Source: Ophiura sarsii
Taxonomy: Eukaryota; Echinodermata; Ophiuroidea; Amphilepidida; Ophiuridae
Length of the DNA: 64,000 nt
Reading direction: 5' to 3'
Assembly: GCA_035610835.1 (NCBI GenBank)
Contig: CM069455.1
Coordinates: 15,947,874 to 16,011,873 of the forward strand
Part shown: positions 14,201 to 26,200 of the stretch, piece after piece
Layout of the letters: each line of letters begins with the position of its first letter
Position numbering within the stretch: position 1 is the first letter of the stretch
Notes under the pieces: model-generated
The model's database searches: none
What the model was told of the DNA's origin: nothing
The model's input: the letters and a program-made list of their open reading frames with translations, nothing else
Translations under genes and position numbers: made by a program

Positions 14201-17200
14201 GTTTTAGAAATCACCCAGACGTGAAGGAGCCAGAAACTTAATTTTGTTATGTGATCCTTCAGACATCTTTACTAAGTCCCTGTGCAAAGTTACACATTTC
14301 TCCTACTATTAATTACCTGTCCACCGACCGCCATTGTAGAGATCCTCAGATTGACCGCCATCGATTGATTCTCAGATTGCCTCAGATTATGTTATTCCCA
14401 AAACACCAATAAATAGTTTATAAAGTGTTGACAGAAAGGGTCAAAGGTCATGTAGGGATCATTAGAGGTCAATCTGTGTACACCCCATGTTACCCATAAG
14501 TTTATTGTCACCAAGCTTATTTGTAATGACCTTTGACCTCTTTCTGTCTAAACTTTAAACTATTTATTGCTGTTTTGGGAATAACACAATCTGAGGCAAT
14601 CTGAGAATCAATCAATGGCGGTAAATCTGAGGATCTCTACAATGGCGGTCTGTGGACAGGTAATAAATAGTAGGAGAAATGTGTAACTTTGCACAGGGAC
14701 TTAGTAAAGATGTCTGAAGGATCACATAACAAAATTAAGTTTCTGGCTCCTTCACGTCTGGGTGATTTCTAAAACTTTTTGATACCCCCTCGTATATGTG
14801 ATGTGATCAATCAAAATGAGTCGGAAGTTGCAAATACTGAGTTTGAGATATAACCAAATTTCTTTTGTTTTCTATTGTTTTGAATACACTTCAATCTTTA
14901 AAATTTAGTGCTGGGGTTCCTTGGGAAATTGTGGCCCTGTATTACAACTGACAAGTACAAACAAATAGAAAACTAAGAATATGATATGATCAACTTCAGA
15001 CTCATTTTGCTTGATCACATCACATGTGCACATAAGGCCTAAAAATTAAAAAAAAGTTTGATTGGCGTAACATGACCAAAACAAATAGGGTAGGTCGGTC
15101 GGGATTTTTTTTTTTTTTAATTTTAATTTTTTAAATCACCTACTTTTGAACACTTAAAAGACAGCAGTACACACAAATGAAGAGACTGCAAAATTCCTTT
15201 TTCTTTAACCATTTTTCTTTTTATTTATAGAAACCAACAGACTCTATGAGTACAAGTAAATGAAAGCAAAGTGTCAAAAACGTATAAATACTTTGTTCAA
15301 TTTTTATAAATATATATATATTTTGTCCCCCCTCGGCGATGTATTTAGGGTCGGTCGGGTTACGCCAATCAAACTTTTTTTTTTTTAGGCCTAATTGCAC
15401 TATATATATGTCCATGGCTGTGCACATTCAATCTCTCCACATAAGTGTGCACATACACTGACTGGATCCTCTTGATTAAACCTTTTACCATTACTCTCCC
15501 TTATTTGCAGATCCTAGTGCTACCATCCATAGGATACAAGACCTGTCTCTTGCCAATTTTATACCGCATCCGTCATCTTTAGTGTCACTGACGCTCACAT
15601 CATTAAGATCAGAAACTGGTAAGTTTCAATTCCTCAAGCTTTAAAAGATGAAATTTGGGCTATAGTGATGGGGAAGGGGTTTTGGAGGGAGATATGGAGC
15701 ACTGTTAAGATCCTAGTGCTACCATCCATAGGATCCACCATCTTAAGTGTCACTGATGCTCACATCATTAAGATCATAAACTGGTAAGTAACATTCCATC
15801 AAGCTTTTTAAAGCTCAATGAAAAGAGATGACATTTGGGCTATAGTTATAACCCCATTAGAGAGGGGAAGGGGCTTTGGAAGAAGACTTTGAGCACTTTT
15901 AAAGAACCCAGCATATTTGAAATCACCACGTGAAATGCATTGGTATTGGGTCAGTAATTCTTGAGATATATTTAGGAAAGGTTTTGGAAAAATCTGTTTT
16001 GTATATGTTAAAAAAATTAGCAGCGTAGAAGTTGTGTTAAGAGATTAAAGTGTTAAGAGATCAAATCAATACTTTGGATAATGCCATTTTGAGATATGGA
16101 CTCTTATATGTGCAGGTGTTTTATATAGCCCTTTGTAGGGGATTTGTGACAAATTTTAATGAGAGTGGGTTGGCCACAGTCTTTGGATGGCCTACCTCAA
16201 GTTGTAGCGCTCTCCCAGCCTTACAAACTTGCCATGTGTTTTGTAAGTGGCCTTGTTAAGCAAGTTGAGTTGCGTCGCACTATTTGTGGGATGCACTGTA
16301 AAAATCTCTTCCTTTTTAAAATTCATTATTAGAAATATACCAGATGCTTCCTTGATATTCATAATTGTCAAAGCATTCCAGATATGATAAGCTCTTTCTC
16401 ATCTTAAATACTATCAAAAATGTCACGATTTTTGTTATGTTTTCTGTACAGTGAATCCCAAATCTGGAAACCATGTGAAAGAGGCTGAAAGCTTAGTGAT
16501 CAACGTAGCAGGACGACTGCTTATGCTGCAGAGAGATAAGAGTCATTCACCAATTTCTTCAGGAGAACCACTGGATAGAAGGAAACACAATGAGGTATGT
16601 GTACAAGTTGAGTGTAGTTTGGGTATATCCTTGGTGTAAGACATTCTTAAGTAAGACTGTAGTTCAGTCAGTTCCAAATTGGTGAAATCTGTTTACAGCA
16701 GCGAATGAATTAAGAAGAGCGTCGCGTTCAGAACGCTCGCATTGCACAATATGGTGCACAATGTTATGTTGCAGTGTCATTGTATGTGTGACGCTTGCGT
16801 ATGCCAAAATCACGCTTATACGCTTGGATTATGTTTGCTCGCAGATCAATTAAAACCAAAATTCTCGCCAATTTGGAACTGATCGAACTATAGTTCCCAT
16901 TACGAAATAAAGCTGCATAATCCTTTCATCCGTCAATAGAGGATTTTGTGCTAGGTTAATTCCGTGCTGTCTTACACCAAGGATAAACCGTACGTAGTTT
17001 GATGGTACTGTAAAAGTGAAAATGTTCGCCCGTGTAATTTTTTGCGCTTTGCACATTTTGAACAATTTTGCTTGTTTTTATGTTTGCAATTTTGAGCTCC
17101 TTAACGTAACATAAACCACATACTTGACTTACTTGACTTAAAGCGGATGATTTTTCCGAACCACAATGCCTCTCCAGATCTTCCTATTCAACATAGCTGT

Positions 17201-20200
17201 CCTAATTTCTTCCACCTGCAGTCCTGTATCATGTTTGAGTATGTCGATGTAGGTCAGGGCTGGTCTACCACGCTTTGTAACTCCGTGCTTTGGAATCCAA
17301 TGTATGAGTTTGTGTACAAGCTCCTTGGACCCCCTAAAGTAGTGTCCAGCAAATCTTGCTCTGCGTTCTCTGATCTTGTCCGAGACCTTTGGCATGTCCC
17401 CATACAGTTCCGTATTTGTCACATGTTGACTCCAGTTGATGTTGAACACAGATCTTAGCATCCGAGTGTAGCATCCATCCAGTTGTTTACCAAGCTTTGG
17501 GGTGACTGTCCATGCCTCACATCCATAAAGGAGGACTGATTCTACTGTAGCTATGAACAGTCTTTCTTTGAGCTTTCTGGATAGTGATTTAGCCTTCCAT
17601 AGCTGACTAAGTTTGCCGCAGGCTCTCCATGCAGCTGCTTTGCATGTTTTGATGTCCTTTTCAGTGCTGTTCATCCAGGCTCCAAGGTATTTGGAAGTAT
17701 TCCACTTCATCAAGGCGCATGCCTTCACTTGTGGTGATTAAAGGTACTTGCGTCTGGTTAAAGGACATGTACTTCGTCTTTGCAGCGTTCATTTTTAGCC
17801 CAACTCTGCCCACTGAAGTCTCCACTCTGTTGAGTAGTGATTGCGCTTGAGACACTTCCTCAGACAACAGTGCAATGTCGTCAGCAAAGTCTAAGTCAGT
17901 TAATACGGTTGGTCCTATTCTTCTGCTGCTTCTTTTTGTTAGGTGGAATCCTAGCTCTTCTTCTGTGCCATCTATGGCCTCTCTTAGGGCATAGTCAAGA
18001 ACAATGACAAAAAGATATGGAGCCAGGGTGTCCCCTTGTAGTACTCCAGCCAGTATCTCAAACACTTCTGTTTCTCCATCTGGTGATATAACCTTTGCCT
18101 TGGTGTCTTTGTATATGTCTGCTATCGCATTTGTAAGCTGATCGGGTACACCATAGGCTTTCAGTATTTGCAGCATTCGTCCCCTATGTATTGTGTCAAA
18201 CGCCTTCTTGAAGTCGATAAAGGTTATGATGGCTGGCAGGTTATTTGATCTTATTCCCTCAATAATTCTTCGAAGGGCAAGTATATGACCTACAGTGGTA
18301 CGTCCTACTCTGAAGCCATTTTGATTAGCTCTTAGGTGTGCGTCGAGCTCTGGTCTAATTCTGTTGAGTATCATCTTGTTGTATAGCTTGGCAACAATTG
18401 AACTCAGGCTTATTCCACGGTAGTTACCCCCCCAAGCTGAGATCACCTGATTTCGGTATTGGTACTATGTTGAGAATGGACCACATACAGAATGAATATA
18501 TTTGTGCGTTTTTATTTCCGGGCTTGCTGATTTTAGCCTGAAAAGCGTGAAAATAAATGTAGCGCGAACATTTTCACTTTTACAGTATCGGTTATAGGCA
18601 ATAACGATTTTTGTCTATGATGGCCTCACCTGTGTCATAACCATAAGATAATTAAACCTATTTCCTGTTTGGTTCTTATTAAATTCTTTCAGATGCCTTT
18701 TAATGCACCTATCGTATTAGCATCTGCCGTTGAGAACATGTGGACAACGGCGCGATCCTATCGACACAAACCTCACCTCATGGAGGCACTGTGGCTAGGA
18801 TGTGGAGCTGCTGGTATGAAGGTATGTAGTTTCAACACCATTATTATTATTATTATTATTTGTGGGTTCGAATCCTGCTCAGGTGAATTTCCTTGGGACA
18901 TTTTAACCCCCTTTAGTTGAGGTGAGTTTCTTATTAACATATCGTCGCTGTTCTGTCAACACCTCATATTGCCATCCTGCTCTTCAGCCTGTATAAAGTC
19001 ATTCTTTCTACGTATGACCTTGGGGTAGTCTGCTTTAAATATGGTCAAGGGACAAAAAAAACATCTTTCAAATCCTTGTAAAGTGCTCTTGCCCCTGAAC
19101 ATAAAGCAACATTTCATAACTGTGGGGCAGTTTTGCTTTATACATGCTAAAGAGCCCAAAAACATACAAGGTTTTGACAAAACAGTGACGATATTATTAT
19201 TGAATTTAAAACAAAATCCTGAACGCATCAATTTCTTGGTCTGGTTGAATGATACCCCGGGTTGGGGAATGACACACTGGGTGGGGTCAGTGTATGATAG
19301 GGTCAGGTCACTAGGAAAGTGATTAGCCTGCACATTGTATTCCTAATTCCCAGCCAAGAGCTCTAGCATGATTTGCCCATAATTATTTGGTAAGCAATGA
19401 TTATTTGGTAAGCAATGCGTTCAAGTTAATACAAATATCAAATAGCCTTTTTATTTGAAATCTGCTATCAGCTGTTTATTTCACATGTTTATCTACCAAT
19501 GGTCTGTTCAGCATCAGGTCTTGGAAGAGCTGGTAGTTTTTCAGAGGTTGACATATTCCATTCCAGATAAAATTATCGAGCCAGGTTGGGATATGAGAGT
19601 GGGGGGGGGGGGTAATTATATGCTTCCATTTATATTGGGTTCAGTATTGGTATAGGGTAGAAGTATTAGGATTCTTATGGGTCTGGGTGCAAAAAAGTGC
19701 TCGACTGTTTTTAACTTGAATTTTAATTTTACTTTCTTTCTCACCACAGGTTTGGCTACCATTGTTTCCAGAAGGTCCCGACAAGTCTCATAGTTTTCTA
19801 TCGAAAAGAATCATGCTGCCTTTCAAGTTAAAGATATACCCTCTTGGTAAGTGATGATATCATAAAGCATACATGTATCGTCAAAAAGAATAAAAAGAAG
19901 GAAACCCAGACTTCCCACACCTTCCCATGAAGCCTTGTTATTCCTTACAGTTTCTAAAATGTTTGTCAAAATGGAATGATGAATAGCATTTTCAACATTT
20001 TAAAATTATAGCATATAGCACACAGGTCATGATACCGGTTATTTAATTGTATCCGGCCATTGCTTGGTCCCATCATGTCCGGATAACTGAGGTTGAACTG
20101 TTACAGTTGTTTATCTCTTTGAAAATAAGGAATAATTGTGAATATTGTTGAAAAGATGGTTATTGTGACGTCAGCCCAATCGCCTAGATCTCTTATATAG

Positions 20201-23200
20201 GTTGTCCCTAAAAAAGTGCACATGTTCCACGTCATTCAAATTTGACAAAACAAACTGCATACAAAAGGTTATTTAATTACCTTGAAGCTCGTACAAACAC
20301 TAAATCTAAATCCAAAATGTTTAAAGATGAAAATGACACATTCCCCTCTAAACAACTTTTTCTTAAAGTGGCACAGGCCCAATTTTGAGTGCTCATTGTT
20401 GATCAAACATAGTGTTAGATTGAGAAAAAGCAAACACAATCAAATAAACTACATTCGAAAGCCAACTAAATTATCTTTCAGATTATATAAAGATTACAGC
20501 CAAATACAGAGTAAGCAATGAGGGCAATGACGTGGAACATGTGCACCCTTTTTTTGGGACACTCTGTATTATAACATAATGTGAAATAATCACATTTTTG
20601 TATGTGTACCTTTGTATTACTGTAGCCGTTCTATTTGAGGATGCGGTTGTACTCGGCGCTGCAACAGACGCCCTCTGTCTGGATCAATCGAACCGTGATG
20701 GCAGGACGCCCTGGTTACCGTTTACAACTGTGGAAAGAACTGTGAGTGGATTTGATTTAGTTATTTGTTTTACTTTGGATGTCAGATGAAAAGGGGAGGA
20801 AGGGTTTGATGGAGGGAGGTGATTGGATGGAGGGATTGGTAGACGATATAGTGAGTGTGGATTCAAGTCTAACTTTATGTTACCTATATGCTAGTGTAAA
20901 ATTATTACAAATTATTGTGAAATTGGTATTGTCAATTCATACGGACACTAAGAGACTTGTAACTGATGTACATTTTGAATGACAATTAATTAATGTACCT
21001 AACCGATGGATAATGGAACCGGTGAAATATAATCTGCATGTTCAGTCATTTATTCATTACAACTGTATAACAATCATTCTAACCTGGTATTCTAATTTCC
21101 ATTACAGACGCAAATTTATCTTCATCACATACTGAGGCAGTTACTCAGAAGGAAGTAAGTAATATTGTCTTGTCAAATCTTATGTGATGAAGTTTGTAAA
21201 TTGGTACTTTTGGCCAATAGTGACACCTTATACCATTTATATTAAGTGGTGCAAATTTGGTCTATTTTAAGCAAAATGTAGCATATGTTGAACCATTTTG
21301 GTGAAAATTACGAGAGTATTGAAACATTTGTACCATGTCAACTTGGTATTTAATGGGTTACCTTGGTATTGAGCAGGTATTTTCCTAGGTTCTCATGACT
21401 TTGCAATGTAATGAGGCTGATCTAGTTGGCACTGATAGAACTATAGCAATGATTCTTTTTACATTTAGGGAAATAAAATTGATAATTCCAGGTATTACTC
21501 CTTTTGGTCTGGAAAGTTGGAAACAGAAATTAACATTTAAATTTTTCTTGATGTCCTTGAAATCAGATTTTTTTTTTTGTTGTTGAAAATATCAAAACAT
21601 TAAAAAGACAGACTGACTGACTTTCTAAAAAGTTCATTTAGGGATTAAATCATGTTTCAGAGTATGTGTATCACCAATACAACTGCGTTTGCGTCGTCTG
21701 CGTGGTTTATTTCAAGAGGGCAATGCCCAAGAGAAATAAACATGCGAAACATGATTTAATCTCTTCCAACTACAACCAAGGATTTCATAGACAATGCATA
21801 TAGACAATGCAAATAAGAGCATAATATAATTGTACTTCATTTTTAACAATTTCATTCAAACACATTTTTAAAAACCTTAACACTAAAATGCATACATCGA
21901 TCATGCCAAAGCAACACTCTGCTGCGATTACAACCTGTAGTCAAAGAATGCCGCATAGACATAGTTTGTTTATTGACGTACTATGTACAGCTTGTACAGT
22001 TCTTCAGGATCTGTAATCTTATCACCAGCTTCCACTTGTCTTGTTTCAATGATCTCCCGTGCAACTTTCTTAATTGCTTTTTTGACTCCCACACTGACTA
22101 CCTTATTAGGCGCTTCTATGTATCTACAGTATGTTACAATTTGTTCCAAACCTTGAGCAATGTTTTCTTCCCTGTCTCTATTCAAATCAATTATCAGACC
22201 ATTCAGTGTTCCCCCTACCCACCCGTCAGTAGGATTGACTGTTGGAAGTCCATCCTTTGTCTGCTATATGATGTTGTATCTTGAGTCACGGAATGCCGAT
22301 GAGCGATAACTGGGACTCTTGCTCGTAATTTTGTCGACAAATAATTTGTACAGGTCATCTGGATTTGTAATTCTCTGTCTTTTGTATTCAACAATAACCA
22401 TGGCAACCTTCCTAATGGCATCTATGACTAATTATCCTTTTGGAGATCAGTCGTTCAGCAATCTGCTCCATTCCGCCATGTTTATAAATTAATCCTGTTT
22501 CCCACGGTTTTTTTGGTGGTTTTACTTGGTCAGTGATTTAGGAAGCCCATTATATATTTGCCATATAATGCTGGACCTTGATTTATCCAGTGCCTTTTTG
22601 AAATTAGTAATTATCTCTCCTGCTAATAGATTTAAATACAAAAAGTATGGTTGTCTTTGACTTTTTATTTGTAGAGTAGATTCCTGCTGACGTTGGTAAT
22701 CAAGAATTTTTGCAACCTTCCTAATTGTATCTTTGACTTGACCTATTTCTGGTTTTTGTTTTGCTGGGTTTTTTGTATCTACTATTTCCTGTAATCGTTG
22801 AGCATGTCCACTACTTCATCTGTGTTCAGATTGATATTTGGGGGACAAAATAATGATGACCTTCCGACAGGTTGATCACCGGGATTGACTACAGGATATT
22901 CAATCCCAGTCTGCCATATAATATGGTATTGTGAAGCATAAAATGCATCTAACACATAAGAGTAAACATTGAAGATCTTGTTCTTAATTAACTCGAACAG
23001 TTCATCTGAATTTGTAATCATTTTTGGCTTTTTGACAATTTCCTCAGCAACTAACCTCATGTCTGTGGTCAATGTTGGATATAACTCTTGTTCTTTACTC
23101 CCTGGTTTTCTAGTACATGCAATTGTTTCCAAAGCTTGAGCAATATCATGTAACCCATCATTATTGAAATCAACAATGATACCAAATAGTGGTGGTGCCA

Positions 23201-26200
23201 ACAGTACATAAAGCCTGTATAATATTTCATCCTATGTCATGTTTTCAACACACTTTTCTCTGGGCGCGTCTTCATGTATGCGTAATTGGTAATTTAACTC
23301 TTTTCGTCGAGCTAGATCAGTTGAGCTGTACAAGTCAATTTCTTTAGTGAAGCAAGTAGGAGGTGGCGTAGGAGGGATGTATGGTAATTGGTCTTGGCCA
23401 TCTTTTGAGCTGTTTCTCGCAGCTATCAGTCCCAGAATGGGGCCTAGGAGGAGTAGAGGGAAAATGAACTTACATGAAAAAATTCTCTACAAATACACCA
23501 ACAACAGAACAAACAAATAAACAAACAATTAAACAAGAAAAATGCCTGAAAAACCTGAAAAGGTGAACGTGTTAAATTCTAGCAAATATATTAAGGGTTT
23601 AAATGTATAAGTGAATTTGAGTGAAACCATATATTAAATATTTATATGTGAAGGATACACCTTCTTTTGTGATCCTTACATGGAGGTAGAACCTGAATTC
23701 AGGTTAAAACCGTAACATTCTCATACCTTCAAAGGGTACAAGGAGTATCTTCAAGTTGGAAAATTCACAGCCATAGGTTGAAATAGGGAAAACGAGTGCT
23801 TTAATCAGACGTACCTTAGTTGATATAGTGATGCCTCTGTCAGCCCATATTTTTAGAGCTGTGTCATTGCAGATCTAGCCATAGCCAAACGACACCTGAT
23901 TTCTGTATGACATCCTCTTTCTTGAGTGATGAGAGATCCGAGAAAATTGAACTGTTGGATCTGATCCACATTTTAACTGTGATCTAGAAGAGGGGTAATG
24001 TTTCCCCTCACGATGACCGTGAACTTTGTTTTGGCAACATTGAGACGTAGGCCTAAGCTCTCACTTTCATTTTTGACCTTCTTCAATAAGATGCTTAACT
24101 CTTCCTGGCTAGTGGCTAATAGTGTGGTGTCATCTACATATCGTAAGTTTTGAAGCTGCCAGCCACCTACTGATATGCCGCCAGTCCATCCATCAAGGAC
24201 ATGTCTCTTGATGTGCTCGGCATACAGATTGAATAGAGTAGGTGAGGGGATGCATCCTTGGCACACACCTTGGCTGAGGTTGAACCAGTCACAGTACGCA
24301 CACAAGCGAATTGGCCGTCATAGAGGCTTTTTAGTAGTTGAACTAGATGATTGGGGACTCCTAGAGCTTGTAGCGCACGCAATCCAGAGAGGACCATATC
24401 TCAAGCAGTCAAAGGCTTTGGCATTATCTATAAAGCAAACGTATGCCTTTCACTTGAATTCCTTGCATTTTTCAATGATGTGGCGAAATATTAGCTATAC
24501 GGTCTCTGGTGCCACGGCCTCTGCGAAAACCAACCTGTTCTTGAGGAAGCTTTTTTCTCGAGATGAGGTCTCAATCTTTCATTAAGGATATGCAGTAGGA
24601 TTTTGCTGGCATGTGGGATAAGAGCTATCGTTCTGTTGTTCTTGCATTCACTGACATCTCCTTTTTTGGGTAGGGCGAGGAAAACAGGGGTTTTTCCAAT
24701 CTTCAAGCCATATCCGAGTGTGCCATATCTTGTTGCAGAGCTCTAGCAGGATTGAAACTCCATGTTAGTCAATGTTTTTGAGTAGCGCGCCAGGAGTATC
24801 ATCTATGCCAGGTGCTTTGTTGGTTTTTCGCTTCTTGATGGCATTCTTGACTTCAGATACAAGAATATCAGGCTCCTCCTCATTGCACTCGATATCTGCT
24901 TGTATGCCAGTGACCTCTTAAGATATATAAATCCCCTTGCAGTAGTTTTTTCACTGCTCTTTGATTTTGGCCCCTCTGTCAGAACTTTGCCATTCTCATC
25001 CTTGATTACTGCAAGTGTGGCTGTAGTTTTATTGGTCAGATTCTTTAATCCTTGGGACAGATCTCTGCTGTTATTCTGGGCACTATGGTCTTCCAATTCA
25101 TTGCACAACTTGTTGATGTGACTGTTTTTGTCCCTCCTTGCCTTCTGTTGGATTTCATTAGAGAACCTGCAGTATAGGTTGCTATGTTGTAGGCCAGCTT
25201 CTTTAAGATGATGTCTTTCATCTGCAAGGTCTATTACCTCTTGATACTGCCAATGGGATGTTCTTCTCTTGGGCTTCCTGGGGACATGTTTTGTTGGCAG
25301 TTTGTTAAATTGAATACTTGATGCCTAGCCATAGCTTATCTGGTGTCATTTCGGCTTCATGGAGCATCAACTTCTCAAATCTGGTACTAGTTTCTGTCCA
25401 GAATTGCTTACTGATGTTCTGCAAGTCATACTTCTTAACCTTCTGTGAGTTATGAATACTCTTTAATTTAACTCTTACGTCCGCAATTAGAAGCTGGTGG
25501 TCACTTCCAATGTCGGCACTTGGCAGAGTTTTGGCTATTTTGATCGAGGATTTCCAGTGCTTCTTGATGAGGATAAAATAATCTGATTGCAAACAGTAGG
25601 ATTTCCTGGGCTTTGCCATGTGTAAATTTTTCTAGGATGTTGGGAGAACATAGTATTGGCAACAGAAAAGTCGTTCTCTATGCACTAATCAACTTGCATA
25701 TTTCCTCTCTCACTTCTTTTCCGAGACCTTGATGTCCAATGATCTGGACCTCCTCATCTTTTAATTAGTAATTTTAAAGCATGTAAACACATTATTAATT
25801 AATCATAAAGCCATTTAATTAGTAATTACCATGGCTTGATATCGGATATAGCAGATTGATATGATAAATGTAATTCAGTTTTAGAGGTATTATTATTTAT
25901 TAGAGATTTACCTTAAAATGAGGTATTGATGAAGGTGATACTACTAGGGGTTATGAAAATACAACAGTTTATACATACCAACACTACAAACATCTTGTCC
26001 TCGTGGTGCTATTGGATCATCATGCTGGTTTCCATAGCAACATGGTTTATCTGAAATTAACAACACGTTGCTACTATAGTTAGAGTTATTCGTCTTCGCA
26101 TATAACTTATTTACTTTAATGGCCTATTAATATCTATTTCCTTTTTAGCCTTGGTATTCACGCTCTTCAAGTAGCCAGGAGCTGTACATCCCTGCCATAT

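Noticed and set aside
15709..15784. Alternative functional RIC1 exon
   Set aside because: The 34-base loss shifts the frame to a stop and the acceptor has no pyrimidine tract.
17147..17458. Plus-strand open frame of 103 residues
   Set aside because: It is the opposite strand of the RTE-like C-terminal region.
18956..19333. Minus-strand open frame of 125 residues
   Set aside because: It lies in intron sequence that shares words with 47850-48010, so it is probably a repeat; no splice sites fit.
24175..24585. Plus-strand open frame of 136 residues
   Set aside because: It is the reverse complement of the RTE-like reverse transcriptase remnant.
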